Below, one piece after another: positions 44,001-58,784 of a stretch of 64,000 nt of DNA. Made by a program: the position numbers and the translations under genes. This stretch comes from Atherix ibis. Lineage: Eukaryota > Arthropoda > Insecta > Diptera > Athericidae. The notes beneath the pieces are model-generated. The model saw only the letters and a list, made by a program, of their open reading frames with translations, had not been told where the DNA came from and made no database searches. Position 1 is the stretch's first letter. Each line of letters opens with the position of its first letter. The stretch is taken from positions 73,952,806-74,016,805 of the forward strand of contig OY282608.1 of NCBI GenBank assembly GCA_958298945.1, in the 5' to 3' direction.

Positions 44001-45927
44001 CAACAAACCAACAACCCAACAAGCCAACAAACCAACAAATCAACAAGCCAAGAAACCAACAAACCAACAAAACAACAAACGAACAAACCAACAAACCAAC
44101 AAACGAACAAACCAACAAACCAACAAACCAACAAACCAACAAACAAACAAACCAACAATCCAACAAACCAACAAAAAAATAAACCAAAAACCAACAAACC
44201 AACAAACCAACAAACCAACAAACCAACAAACCAACAAACCAACAACCCAACAAACCAACAAACCAACAAACCAACAAACCAACAAACGAACAAACCAACA
44301 AACCAAGTAACCAATAAACCAACAAACCAACAAACCAACAAGCCAACAAACTAACAAACCAACAAGCCAACAAGCCAACAAAACAACAAACCAACAAACC
44401 AACAAACCAACAAACCAACAAACCAACAAACCAACAAGCCAACAAACCAACAAAACAACAAGCCAACAAGCCAACAAACCAAAAAACCAACAAACGAACA
44501 AACCGGCAAACCAACAAACCAACAAACAAACAAACCAACAAACCAATAAACTAACAAATGAACAAACAAACAAACCAACAAACTAACAAACCAACAAACC
44601 AACAAACCAACAAACCAACAAACCAACAAACCAACAAACCAACAAACGAACAAACCAACAAACCAACAAACCAACAACCAAAAAACAAACAAACAAACAA
44701 ACCAACAAACCAACAAACCAACAAACCAAGAAACCAACAAACTAACAAACCAACAAACCAACAAACCAACAAGCCAACAAACCAACAAACCAACAAACCA
44801 ACAAACGAACAAACCAACAAACCAACAAACCAACAAGCCAACTTACCAACAAACCAACAAGCCAACCAACCAATAAACCAACAAACCAACAAACCAACAA
44901 ACCAACAAACCAACAAACCAACAAACCAATAAACAAATAAACCAACAAACCAACAAACCAACAAACCAACAAACCAACAAACCAACAAACCAACAAGCCA
45001 ACAAACCAACAAACCAACAAGCCAACAAACCAACAAACCAACAAACCAACAAACCAACAAAAGAACAAACCAACAAAACAACAAACCAACAAAAGAACAA
45101 ACCAACAAACCAACAAACCAACAAACCAACAAACAAACAAACCAACAAACCAACAATCCACCAAACCAACAAGCCAACAAACCAACAAAAAAATAAACCA
45201 AAAACCAACAAACCAACAAACCAACAAACAAACAAACCAACAAACCAACAAACCTACATACCAAAAAACCAACAAACGAATAAACCAACAAACCAAGTAA
45301 CCAATAAACCAATAAACCAACAAACCAACAAGCCAATAAACTAAAAAACCAACAAGCCAACAAGCCAACAAAACAACAAACCAACAATCCAACAAACCAG
45401 CAAGCCAACAAACCAACAAACCAAGAAAACAACAAGCCAACAAGCCAACAAACCAAAAAACCAACAAACGAACAAACCGGCAAACCAACAAACCAACAAA
45501 CAAACAAACCAACAAACCAATAAACCAACAAACCAACAAACCAACAAACAAACAAACCAACAAACTAACAAACCAACAAACCAACAAACCAACAAACCAA
45601 CAAACCAACAAAGCAACAAACCAACAAACCAACAAACCAATAAACAAATAAACCAAAAAACCAACAAACCAACAAACCAACAAACCAACAAACCAACAAG
45701 CCAACAAACCAAAAAACCAACAAGCCAACAAACCAACAAACCAACAAACCAACAAAACAACAAACCAACAAACCAACAAACCAACAAACGAACAAACCAA
45801 CAAACCAACAAACCAACAAACAAACAAACCAACAAACCAACAATCCAAAAAACCAACAAGCCAACAAACCAACAAAAAAATAAACCAAAAACCAACAAAC
45901 CAACAAACCAACAAACCAACAAATCAA
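41088..45927. repeat. 4.84-kb tandem duplication, copy 2
   Basis: Adjacent second copy of the 36,256-41,087 block in the same orientation. It is 8 bp longer because of one additional octamer near 44.2 kb. Right of about 45.92 kb this copy runs into AAATCAAC, where copy 1 runs into CAATACAAC at the start of copy 2. Very few other differences are visible, so this is a recent event or an assembly artefact. Confidence 0.9.
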
Positions 45928-45989
45928 CAAACCAACAAACCAACAAACCAACAAACCAACAAACCAACAAACCAACAAACCAACAAACC

Positions 45990-47600
45990 AACAAACCAAC
46001 AAACGAACAAACCAACAAACCATGTAACCAATAAAGCAACAAACCAACAAACCAACAAGCCAATAAACCAACAAACCAACAAGCCAACAAACCAAAAAAC
46101 CAACAAGCCAACAAACCAACAAACCAAGAAACCAACCAGCCAACAAACCAACAAACCAACAAACCTACAAACCAAAAAACCAAAAAACCAACAAACCAAC
46201 AAACCAACAAACCAACAATTCAACAAACCAACAAGCCAACAAACGAACAAACCAACAAACAAACAAACCAACAAACCAACAAACAAACAAACAAACAAAC
46301 CAACAAACCAACAAACCAACAAACCAACAAAGCAACAAACCAACAAACCAACAAACCAACAAACCAACAAACCAACAAACCAACAAACCAACAGGCCAAC
46401 AAACCAACAAACCAACAAGCCAACAAACCAGCAAACCAACAAGCCAACAAACAAACAAGCCAACGAACCAACAAACCAACAAACCAACAAACCAATAAAC
46501 CAACAAACCAACAAACCAACAAATAAATAAACCAACAAACCAACAAACCAACAAAACAACAAACCAACCGCCCAACAAGCCAACAAACCTACAAACCAAC
46601 AAGCCAACAAACCAAAAAACCAACAAACGAACAAACCAGCAAACCAACAAACCAACAAACAAACAAACCAACAAACCAACAAACCTACATACCAAAAAAC
46701 CAAAAAACTACAACAAAACAACAAACCAACAACCCAACAAACCAACAAACCAGCAAACCAACAATTCAACAAACTAACAAACAAACAAACCAACAAACCA
46801 AAAAACCAACAAACCAACAAACCAACAAACCAACAAACCAACAAACCAACAAACCAACAAACAAATAAACCAACAAACCAACAGACCAACAAAACATCAA
46901 ACCAACAAACCAACAAACCAACAAGCCAACAAACCAACAAACCAACAAGACAACAAACCAACAAACCAACAAAACAACAAACCAACAAACAAACAAACCA
47001 ACAAACCAACAAAAAAATAAACCAAAAACCAACAAACCAACAAACCAACAAACCAACAAATCAACAAACCAACAAACCAACAAACCAACAAACCAACAAA
47101 CCAACAAACCAACAAACCAACAAACCAACAAACGAACAAACCAACAAACCATGTAACCAATAAAGCAACAAACCAACAAACCAACAAGCCAATAAACCAA
47201 CAAACCAACAAGCCAACAAACCAAAAAACCAACAAGCCAACAAACCAACAAACCAAGAAACCAACCAGCCAACAAACCAACAAACCAACAAACCTACAAA
47301 CCAAAAAACCAAAAAACCAACAAACCAACAAACCAACAATTCAATAAACCAACAAGCCAACAAACGAACAAACCAACAAACAAACAAACCAACAAACCAA
47401 CAAACAAACAAACAAACAAACAAACCAACAAACCAACAAACCAACAAACCAACAAACCAACAAACCAACAAACCAACAAACCAACAAACCAACAAATCAA
47501 CAAACCAACAGGCCAACAAACCAACAAACCAACAAGCCAACAAACCAGCAAACCAACAAGCCAACAAACAAACAAGCCAACGAACCAACAAACCAACAAA
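45990..47600. repeat. About 1.6-kb tandem duplication, copy 1
   Basis: The rare variant CATGTAACC occurs at 46021, 47150, 47634 and 48739. The first two match the last two, with offsets of 1613 and 1589 bp. CCAACCGCCCAAC near 46564 matches about 48163, and the A7-T marker at 47010 matches 48599 (offset 1589). Offsets change by whole octamers. The right edge is where CCAACGAACC variants give way to the CGAAC...CATGTAACC start of copy 2. Confidence 0.82.
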
Positions 47601-49200
47601 CCAACAAACCAACAAACGAACAAACCAACAAACCATGTAACCAATAAAGCAACAAACCAACAAACCAACAAGCCAATAAACCAACAAACCAACAAGCCAA
47701 CAAACCAAAAAACCAACAAGCCAACAAACCAACAAACCAAGAAACCAACCAGCCAACAAACCAACAAACCAACAAACCTACAAACCAAAAAACCAAAAAA
47801 CCAACAAACCAACAAACCAACAAACCAACAATTCAACAAACCAACAAGCCAACAAACGAACAAACCAACAAACAAACAAACCAACAAACCAACAAACAAA
47901 CAAACAAACAAACCAACAAACCAACAAACCAACAAACCAACAAACCAACAAACCAACAAACCAACAAACCAACAAACCAACAAACCAACAGGCCAACAAA
48001 CCAACAAACCAACAAGCCAACAAACCAGCAAACCAACAAGCCAACAAACAAACAAGCCAACGAACCAACAAACCAACAAACCAACAAACCAATAAACCAA
48101 CAAACCAACAAACCAACAAATAAATAAACCAACAAACCAACAAACCAACAAAACAACAAACCAACCGCCCAACAAGCCAACAAACCTACAAACCAACAAG
48201 CCAACAAACCAAAAAACCAACAAACGAACAAACCAGCAAACCAACAAACCAACAAACAAACAAACCAACAAACCAACAAACCTACATACCAAAAAACCAA
48301 AAAACTACAACAAAACAACAAACCAACAACCCAACAAACCAACAAACCAACAAACCAACAATTCAACAAACTAACAAACAAACAAACCAACAAACCAAAA
48401 AACCAACAAACCAACAAACCAACAAACCAACAAACCAACAAACCAACAAACAAATAAACCAACAAACCAACAGACCAACAAAACATCAAACCAACAAACC
48501 AACAAACCAACAAGCCAACAAACCAACAAACCAACAAGACAACAAACCAACAAACCAACAAAACAACAAACCAACAAACAAACAAACCAACAAACCAACA
48601 AAAAAATAAACCAAAAACCAACAAACCAACAAACCAACAAACCAACAAATCAACAAACCAACAAACCAACAAACCAACAAACCAACAAACCAACAAACCA
48701 ACAAACCAACAAACCAACAAACGAACAAACCAACAAACCATGTAACCAATAAAGCAACAAACCAACAAACCAACAAGCCAATAAACCAACAAACCAACAA
48801 GCCAACAAACCAAAAAACCAACAAGCCAACAAACCAACAAACCAAGAAACCAACCAGCCAACAAACCAACAAACCAACAAACCTACAAACCAAAAAACCA
48901 AAAAACCAACAAACCAACAAACCAACAAACCAACAATTCAATAAACCAACAAGCCAACAAACGAACAAACCAACAAACAAACAAACCAACAAACCAACCA
49001 ACAAACAAACAAACAAACAAACCAACAAACCAACAAACCAACAAACCAACAAACCAACAAACCAACAAACCAACAAACCAACAAACCAACAAATCAACAA
49101 ACCAACAGGCCAACAAACCAACAAACCAACAAGCCAACAAACCAGCAAACCAACAAGCCAACAAACAAACAAGCCAACGAACCAACAAACCAACAAACCA
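47601..49200. repeat. About 1.6-kb tandem duplication, copy 2
   Basis: Second copy of the 45,990-47,600 block. It keeps the order CATGTAACC, AATTCAAC, CCGCCCAAC, CCTACATACC, A7-T marker, CATGTAACC, AATTCAATAAACC. A CCAACCAACAAAC phase change near 48989 is not present in copy 1. It merges on the right into the block that starts the 3.37-kb duplication. Confidence 0.8.
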
Positions 49201-52200
49201 ACAAACCAACAAACCAACAAATAAATAAACCAACAAACCAACAAACCAACAAAACAACAAACCCACAAACCAACCGACCAACAAGCCAACAAACCAACAA
49301 ACCAACAAGCCAACAAACCAAAAAACCAACAAACGAACAAACCAGCAAACCAACAAACCAACAAACAAACAAACCAACAAACCAACAAACCTACATACCA
49401 AAAAACTACAACAAAACAACAAACCAACAACCCAACAAACCAACAAACCAACAAACCAACAATTCAACAAACCAACAAACAAACAAACAAACAAACCAAC
49501 AAACCAACAAACCACCAAACCAACAAACCAACAAACCAACAAACCAACAAACCAACAAACCAACAAACCAACAAACAAATAAACCAACAAACCAACAGAC
49601 CAACAAAACATCAAACCAACAAACCAACAAACCAACAAGCCAATAAACCAACAAACCAATAAGCCAACTAGCCAACAAACCAAAAAACCAACAAACCAAC
49701 AAACAAATAAACCAACAAACCAACAAACCAACAAACCAACAAACCAACAAACCAACAAACCAACAAACCAACAAACCAACAAACCAACAAACCAACAAGC
49801 CAACAAACCAACAAACCAACAAGCCAACCAACCAATAAACCAACAAACCAACAAACCAACAAACCAATAAACAAATAAACCAACAAACCAACAAACCAAC
49901 AAACCAACAAACCAACAAACCAACAAACCAACAAGCCAACAAACCAACAAATCAACAAGCCAAGAAAGAAACAAACCAACAAAACAACAAACGAACAAAC
50001 CAACAAACCAACAAACGAACAAACCAACAAACCAACAAACCAACAAACCAACAAACCAACAAACAAACAAACCAACAATCCAACAAACCAACAAAAAATA
50101 AACCAAAAACCAACAAACCAACAAACCAACAAACCAACAAACCAACAAACCAACAACCCAACAAACCAACAAACCAACAAACCAACAAACCAAGAAACGA
50201 ACAAACCAACAAACCAAGTAACCAATAAACCAACAAACCAACAAACCAACAAGCCAACAAACTAACAAACCAACAAGCCAACAAGCCAACAAAACAACAA
50301 ACCAACAAACCAACAAACCAACAAACCAACAAACCAACAAACCAACAAGCCAACAAACCAACAAAACAACAAGCCAACAAGCCAACAAACCAAAAACCCA
50401 ACAAACGAACAAACCGGCAAACCAACAAACCAACAAACAAACAAACCAACAAACCAATAAACTAACAAACGAACAAACAAACAAACCAACAAAGTAACAA
50501 ACCAACAAACCAACAAACCAACAAACCAACAAACCAACAAACCAACAAACGAACAAACCAACAAACCAACAAACCAACAACCAAAAATCAAACAAACCAA
50601 CAAACCAACAAACCAACAAACCAAGAAACCAACAATCCATCAAACCAACAAACCAACAAACCAACAAACCAACAAACCAACAAGCCAACAAACCAACAAA
50701 CCAACAAACCAACAAACCAACAAACGAACAAACCAACAAACCAACAAACCAACAAGCCAACAAACGAAAAAACCAACAAGCCAACCAACCAATAAACCAA
50801 CAAACCAACAAACCAACAAACCAACAAACCAACAAACCAATAAACAAATAAACCAACAAACCAACAAACCAACAAACCAACAAACCAACAAACCAACAAA
50901 CCAACAAACCAACAAACCAACAAACCAACAAGCCAACAAACCAACAAACCAACAAGCCAACAAACCAACAAACCAACAAACCAACAAAACAACAAACCAA
51001 CAAACCAACAAACCAACAAACGAACAAACCAACAAACCAACAAACCAACAAACAAACAAACCAACAAACCAACAGTCCGCCAAACCAACAAGCCAACAAA
51101 TCATCAAAAAAATAAACCAAAAACCAACAAACCAACAAACCAACAAACCAACAAACCAACAAACCAACAAACCAACAAACCAACAAACCAACAAACCAAC
51201 AAACCAACAAACCAACAAACGAATAAACCAACAAACCAAGTAACCAATAAAGCCACAAACTAACAAACCAACAAGCCAACAAACCAACAAACCAACAAGC
51301 CAACAAACCAAAAAACCAACAAGCCAACAAACCAACAAACCAACAAACCAACCAGCCAACAAACCAGCAAACCAACAAACCTACAAACCGAAAAACCAAA
51401 AAACCAACAAAACCAACAAAACAACAAACCAACAAACAAACAAACCAACAAACCAACAAACCAACAATTCAACAAACCAACAAGCCAACAAACGAACAAA
51501 ACAACAATCAAACAAACCAACAAACCAACAAACAAACAAACAAACAAACCAACAAACCAACCAACCAACAAACCAACAAACCAACAAACCAACAAACCAA
51601 CAAACCAACAAACCAACAAACCAACAAACCAACAAACCAACAAACCAACAAACCAACAAACAAAACAAACCAACAGGCCAACAAACCAACAAACCAACAA
51701 GCCTACAAGCCAACAAACCAACAAGCCAATAAACGAACAAGCCAACGAACCAACAAACCAACAAACCAACAAACCAACAAACCAACAAACAAACAAACCA
51801 ACAAACCAACAAACCAACAAAACAACAAACCAACAAACCAGCCGACCAACAATCCGACAAACCAACAAACCAACAAGCCAACAAACCAAAAAACCAACAA
51901 ACGAACAAACCAACAAACAAACAAACCAACAAACCAACAAAAAAACTAACCAACAAACCAATTAACCAACAAACCAACAAACCAACAAATCAACAAACCA
52001 ACAAACCAACAAACCAACAAACCAACAAGCCAACAAACTAACAAACCAACAAGCCAACAAGCCAACAAACCAACAAGTCAACAAACGAACAAGCCAACAA
52101 AACAACAAACCAACAAACCAACACACCAACAAACCAACAAACCAACAAACCAACAAACCAACAAACCAACAAACAAATAAACCAACAAACCAACAAACCA

Positions 52201-52240
52201 AAAAACAACAAACCAACAAACCAACAAACCAACAAACCAA
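49091..52240. repeat. About 3.37-kb tandem duplication, copy 1
   Basis: Rare variants recur with offsets of 3351, 3359, 3367, 3376 and then 3368 bp. Examples are CAACAGGCC near 49104/52455, CAACAGTCCGCC near 51073/54449, and CCAGCCGACC with CAATCCGAC near 51838/55206. The A7-T markers at 50092 and 51105 match 53467 and 54481. The marker at 50092 has lost one A relative to its partner at 53467, which explains the 3375-to-3376 step. Between about 52240 and 52441, copy 1 carries a further local duplication. Confidence 0.88.
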
Positions 52241-52430
52241 CAAAACAACAAACCAACAAACCAGCCGACCAACAATCCGACAAACCAACAAACCAACAAG
52301 CCAACAAACCAAAAAACCAACAAACGAACAAACCAACAAACAAACAAACCAACAAACCAACAAAAAAACTAACCAACAAACCAATTAACCAACAAACCAA
52401 CAAACCAACAAATCAACAAACCAACAAACC
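51838..52430. repeat. Local 423-bp duplication (CCAGCCGACC to CCAATTAACC)
   Basis: The ordered set CCAGCCGACC, CAATCCGAC, CAAAAAAACTAACC and CCAATTAACC occurs at about 51838-51970 and again at about 52261-52393, offset 423 bp. A further relative lies at about 55206-55338 and another, with small changes, at about 56085-56217 (879 bp later). The intervening bases are octamer array carrying CCAAAAAACAAC. Confidence 0.78.
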
Positions 52431-52441
52431 AACAAACCAAC

Positions 52442-55400
52442 AAATCAACAAACCAACAGGCCAACAAACCAACAAACCAACAAGCCAACAAACCAGCAAA
52501 CCAACAAGCCAACAAACAAACAAGCCAACGAACCAACAAACCAACAAACCAACAAACCAACAAACCAACAAACCAACAAATAAATAAACCAACAAACCAA
52601 CAAACCAACAAAACAACAAACCCACAAACCAACCGACCAACAAGCCAACAAACCAACAAACCAACAAGCCAACAAACCAAAAAACCAACAAACGAACAAA
52701 CCAGCAAACCAACAAACCAACAAACAAACAAACCAACAAACCAACAAACCTACATACCAAAAAACCAAAAAACTACAACAAAACAACAAACCAACAACCC
52801 AACAAACCAACAAACCAACAAACCAACAATTCAACAAACCAACAAACAAACAAACAAACAAACCAACAAACCAACAAACCACCAAACCAACAAACCAACA
52901 AACCAACAAACCAACAAACCAACAAACCAACAAACCAACAAACAAATAAACCAACAAACCAACAGACCAACAAAACATCAAACCAACAAACCAACAAACC
53001 AACAAGCCAATAAACCAACAAACCAATAAGCCAACTAGCCAACAAACCAAAAAACCAACAAACCAACAAACAAATAAACCAACAAACCAACAAACCAACA
53101 AACCAACAAACCAACAAACCAACAAACCAACAAACCAACAAACCAACAAACCAACAAACCAACAAACCAACAAGCCAACAAACCAACAAACCAACAAGCC
53201 AACCAACCAATAAACCAACAAACCAACAAACCAACAAACCAATAAACAAATAAACCAACAAACCAACAAACCAACAAACCAACAAACCAACAAACCAACA
53301 AACCAACAAGGCAACAAACCAACAAATCAACAAGCCAAGAAAGAAACAAACCAACAAAACAACAAACGAACAAACCAACAAACCAACAAACGAACAAACC
53401 AACAAACCAACAAACCAACAAACCAACAAACCAACAAACAAACAAACCAACAATCCAACAAACCAACAAAAAAATAAACCAAAAACCAACAAACCAACAA
53501 ACCAACAAACCAACAAACCAACAAACCAACAACCCAACAAACCAACAAACCAACAAACCAACAAACCAAGAAACGAACAAACCAACAAACCAAGTAACCA
53601 ATAAACCAACAAACCAACAAACCAACAAGCCAACAAACTAACAAACCAACAAGCCAACAAGCCAACAAAACAACAAACCAACAAACCAACAAACCAACAA
53701 ACCAACAAACCAACAAACCAACAAGCCAACAAACCAACAAAACAACAAGCCAACAAGCCAACAAACCAAAAACCCAACAAACGAACAAACCGGCAAACCA
53801 ACAAACCAACAAACAAACAAACCAACAAACCAATAAACTAACAAACGAACAAACAAACAAACCAACAAAGTAACAAACCAACAAACCAACAAACCAACAA
53901 ACCAACAAACCAACAAACCAACAAACGAACAAACCAACAAACCAACAAACCAACAACCAAAAATCAAACAAACCAACAAACCAACAAACCAACAAACCAA
54001 GAAACCAACAATCCATCAAACCAACAAACCAACAAACCAACAAACCAACAAACCAACAAGCCAACAAACCAACAAACCAACAAACCAACAAACCAACAAA
54101 CGAACAAACCAACAAACCAACAAACCAACAAGCCAACAAACGAAAAAACCAACAAGCCAACCAACCAATAAACCAACAAACCAACAAACCAACAAACCAA
54201 CAAACCAACAAACCAATAAACAAATAAACCAACAAACCAACAAACCAACAAACCAACAAACCAACAAACCAACAAACCAACAAACCAACAAACCAACAAA
54301 CCAACAAGCCAACAAACCAACAAACCAACAAGCCAACAAACCAACAAACCAACAAACCAACAAAACAACAAACCAACAAACCAACAAACCAACAAACGAA
54401 CAAACCAACAAACCAACAAACCAACAAACAAACAAACCAACAAACCAACAGTCCGCCAAACCAACAAGCCAACAAATCATCAAAAAAATAAACCAAAAAC
54501 CAACAAACCAACAAACCAACAAACCAACAAACCAACAAACCAACAAACCAACAAACCAACAAACCAACAAACCAACAAACCAACAAACCAACAAACGAAC
54601 AAACCAACAAACCAAGTAACCAATAAAGCCACAAACTAACAAACCAACAAGCCAACAAACCAACAAACCAACAAGCCAACAAACCAAAAAACCAACAAGC
54701 CAACAAACCAACAAACCAACAAACCAACCAGCCAACAAACCAGCAAACCAACAAACCTACAAACAGAAAAACCAAAAAACCAACAAAACCAACAAAACAA
54801 CAAACCAACAAACAAACAAACCAACAAACCAACAAACCAACAATTCAACAAACCAACAAGCCAACAAACGAACAAAACAACAATCAAACAAACCAACAAA
54901 CCAACAAACAAACAAACAAACAAACCAACAAACCAACCAACCAACAAACCAACAAACCAACAAACCAACAAACCAACAAACCAACAAACCAACAAACCAA
55001 CAAACCAACAAACCAACAAACCAACAAACAAAACGAACCAACAGGCCAACAAACCAACAAACCAACAAGCCTACAAGCCAACAAACCAACAAGCCAATAA
55101 ACGAACAAGCCAACGAACCAACAAACCAACAAACCAACAAACCAACAAACCAACAAACAAACAAACCAACAAACCAACAAACCAACAAAACAACAAACCA
55201 ACAAACCAGCCGACCAACAATCCGACAAACCAACAAACCAACAAGCCAACAAACCAAAAAACCAACAAACGAACAAACCAACAAACAAACAAACCAACAA
55301 ACCAACAAAAAAACTAACCAACAAACCAATTAACCAACAAACCAACAAACCAACAAATCAACAAACCAACAAACCAACAAACCAACAAACCAACAAGCCA

Positions 55401-55590
55401 ACAAACTAACAAACCAACAAGCCAACAAGCCAACAAACCAACAAGTCAACAAACGAACAAGCCAACAAAACAACAAACCAACAAACCAACACACCAACAA
55501 ACCAACAAACCAACAAACCAACAAACCAACAAACCAACAAACAAATAAACCAACAAACCAACAAACCAAAAAACAACAAACCAACAAACC
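52442..55590. repeat. About 3.37-kb tandem duplication, copy 2
   Basis: Second copy of the 49,091-52,240 block, starting at the AAATCAAC-CAACAGGCC combination. It follows copy 1 closely through CCAATTAACC near 55328 and CCAAAAAACAAC near 55568. It then diverges into AAGCCAAC and AAAGCAAC variants that are not seen at the corresponding place after 52210. Confidence 0.87.
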
Positions 55591-57770
55591 AACAAACCAA
55601 CAAGCCAACAAACCAACAAAGCAACAAGCCAACAAACCAACAAACCAAAAAACCAACAAACGAACAAACCAGCAAACCAACAAACCAACAAACAAACAAA
55701 CCAGCAAACCAATAAACCAACAAACCAACAAATAAACAAACCAACAAACTAACAAACCAACAAACCAACAAACCAACAAACCAACAAAGCAACAAGCCAA
55801 CAAACCAACAAACCAACAAGCCAACAAGCCAAAAAACAAACAAACCAACAAACAAACAAACCAACAAACCAACAAACCAACAAACCGACAAACCAACAAA
55901 CCAACAAATCAACAAGCCAACAAACCAACAAACCAACAAACCAACAAACGAACAAACGAACAAACCAACAAACCAACAAACCAACAAACCAACAAACGAA
56001 CAAACGAACAAACCAACAAACCAACAAACCAACAAACAAACAAACCAACAAACCAACAAACCAACAAAACAACAAACCAATAAACCAGCCGACCAACAAT
56101 CCAACAAACCAACAAACCAACAAGCCAACAAACCAAAAAACCAACAAACGAACAAACCAACAAACAAACAAACCAACAAACCAACAAAAAAACTAACCAA
56201 CAAACCAATTAACCAACAAACCAACAAACCAACAAATCAACAAACCAACAAACCAACAAACCAACAAACCAACAAGCCAACAAACTAACAAACCAACAAG
56301 CCAACAAGCCAACAAACCAACAAGTCAACAAACGAACAAGCCAACAAAACAACAAACCAACAAACCAACACACCAACAAACCAACAAACCAACAAACCAA
56401 CAAACCAACAAACCAACAAACAAATAAACCAACAAACCAACAAACCAAAAAACAACAAACCAACAAACCAACAAACCAACAAGCCAACAAACCAACAAAG
56501 CAACAAGCCAACAAACCAACAAACCAAAAAACCAACAATTGAACAAACCAGCAAACCAACAAACCAACAAATAAACAAACCAACAAACTAACAAACCAAC
56601 AAACCAACAAACAAACAAACCAACAAAGCAACAAGCCAACAAACCAACAAACCAACAAGCCAAAAAACAAACAAACCAATAAACCAACAAACCAACTAAC
56701 CAACAAACCAACAAACCAACAAACCAACAAATCAACAAGCCAACAAACCAACAAACCAACAAACCAACAAACGAACAAACGAACAAACCAACAAACCAAC
56801 AAACCAACAAACCAACAAGCCAACAAACCAACAAACAACCAAGCCAACCAACCAATAAACCAACAAACCAACAAACCAACAAACCAATAAACAAATAAAC
56901 CAACAAACCAACAAACCAACAAACCAACAAACCAACAAACCAACAAACCAACAAACCAACAAACCAACAAGACAACAAACCAACAAACCAACAAGCCAAC
57001 AAACCAACAAACCAACAAAACAGCAAACCAACAAACCAACAAACCAACAAACGAACAAACGAACAAACCAACAAATCAACAAACCAACAAACAAACAAAC
57101 CAACAAACCAACAATCCAACAAACCAACAAGCCAACAAATCACCAAAAAAATAAACCAAAAACCAACAAACCAACAAACCAACAAACCAACAAACCAACA
57201 AACCACCAAACGAACAAACCAACAAACCAAGTAACCAATAAACCAACAAAACAACAAACCAACAAGCCAACACCCCAACAAACCAACAAGCCAAAAAGCC
57301 AACAAAACAACAAACCAACAAACCAACAAACCAACAAACCAACAAGCCAACAAACCAACAAACCAACAAGCCAACAAGCCAGCAAACCAAAAAACCAACA
57401 AACGAACAAACCGGCAAACCAACAAACCAACAAACAAACGAACCAACAAACCAATAAACCAACAAACCAACAAACAAACAAACCAACAAACCAACAAACC
57501 AACAATTCAACAAACCAACAAGACAACAAACCAAAAAACCAACAAACGAACAAACCAACACACAAACAAACAAACAAACCAACAAACAAACAAACCAACA
57601 AACCAATTAACCAACAAACCAACAAACCAACAAATCAACAAATCAACAAACCAACAAACCAACAAACCAACAAACCAACAAGCCAACAAACCAACAAACC
57701 AACAAGCCAACAAGCCAACAAACCAACAAGCCAACAAACGAACAAGCCAACAAACTAACAAACCAACAAG
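55591..57770. repeat. Octamer array with diverged relatives of the flanking blocks
   Basis: This stretch holds a CCAGCCGACC-CCAATTAACC set (56085-56217), an A7-T marker at 57144, a CAACACCCC variant near 57271, an AACCGGCAAACC near 57414 and a second CCAATTAACC near 57605. Parts match 59.8-60.1 kb with offsets of about 2.4 kb, so it looks like the older parent of the 1,014-bp and 1,191-bp repeats that follow. No non-repeat sequence is seen. Confidence 0.7.
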
Positions 57771-58784
57771 CCAACAAGCCAACAAACCAACAAGTCAACA
57801 AACGAACAAGCCAACAAAACAACAAACCAACAAACCAACACACCAACAAACCAACAAACCAACAAACCAACAAACCAACAAACCAACAAACAAATAAACC
57901 AACAAACCAACAAACCAAAAAACAACAAACCAACAAACCAACAAACCAACAAGCCAACAAACCAACAAAGCAACAAGCCAACAAACCAACAAACCAAAAA
58001 ACCAACAAACGAACAAACCAGCAAACCAACAAACCAACAAACAAACAAACCAGCAAACCAATAAACCAACAAACCAACAAATAAACAAACCAACAAACTA
58101 ACAAACCAACAAACCAACAAACCAACCAACCAACAAAGCAACAAGCCAACAAACCAACAAACCAACAAGCCAAAAAACAAACAAACCAATAAACCAACAA
58201 ACCAACAAACCAACAAACCAACAAACCAACAAACCAACAAATCAACAAGCCAACAAACCAACAAACCAACAAACCAACAAACGAACAAACGAACAAACCA
58301 ACAAACCAACAAACCAACAAACCAACAAACCAACAAGCCAACAAACCAACAAACAACCAAGCCAACCAACCAATAAACCAACAAACCAACAAACCAACAA
58401 ACCAATAAACAAATAAACCAACAAACCAACAAACCAATAAACCAACAAACCAACAAACCAACAAACCAACAAACCAACAAACCAACAAGACAACAAACCA
58501 ACAAACCAACAAGCCAACAAACCAACAAACCAACAAACCAACAAAACAGCAAACCAACAAACCAACAAACCAACAAACGAACAAACGAACAAACCAACAA
58601 ATCAACAAACCAACAAACAAACAAACCAACAAACCAACAATCCAACAAACCAACAAGCCAACAAATCACCAAAAAAATAAACCAAAAACCAACAAACAAA
58701 CAAACCAACAAACCAACAAACCAACAAACCACCAAACGAACAAACCAACAAACCAAGTAACCAATAAACCAACAAAACAACAAA
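57771..58784. repeat. 1,014-bp tandem duplication, copy 1
   Basis: All rare variants recur exactly 1,014 bp later: AAGTCAAC near 57793/58807, AAAAAACAAC near 57918/58932, CAACCAAGCCAACC near 58353/59367 and the A7-T marker 58670/59684. Small differences include CCAACCAACCAAC near 58124 against the regular CCAACAAACCAAC, and CCAATAAACC near 58438 against CCAACAAACC. The left edge lies at CCAACAAGCC just before AAGTCAAC. Confidence 0.9.
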
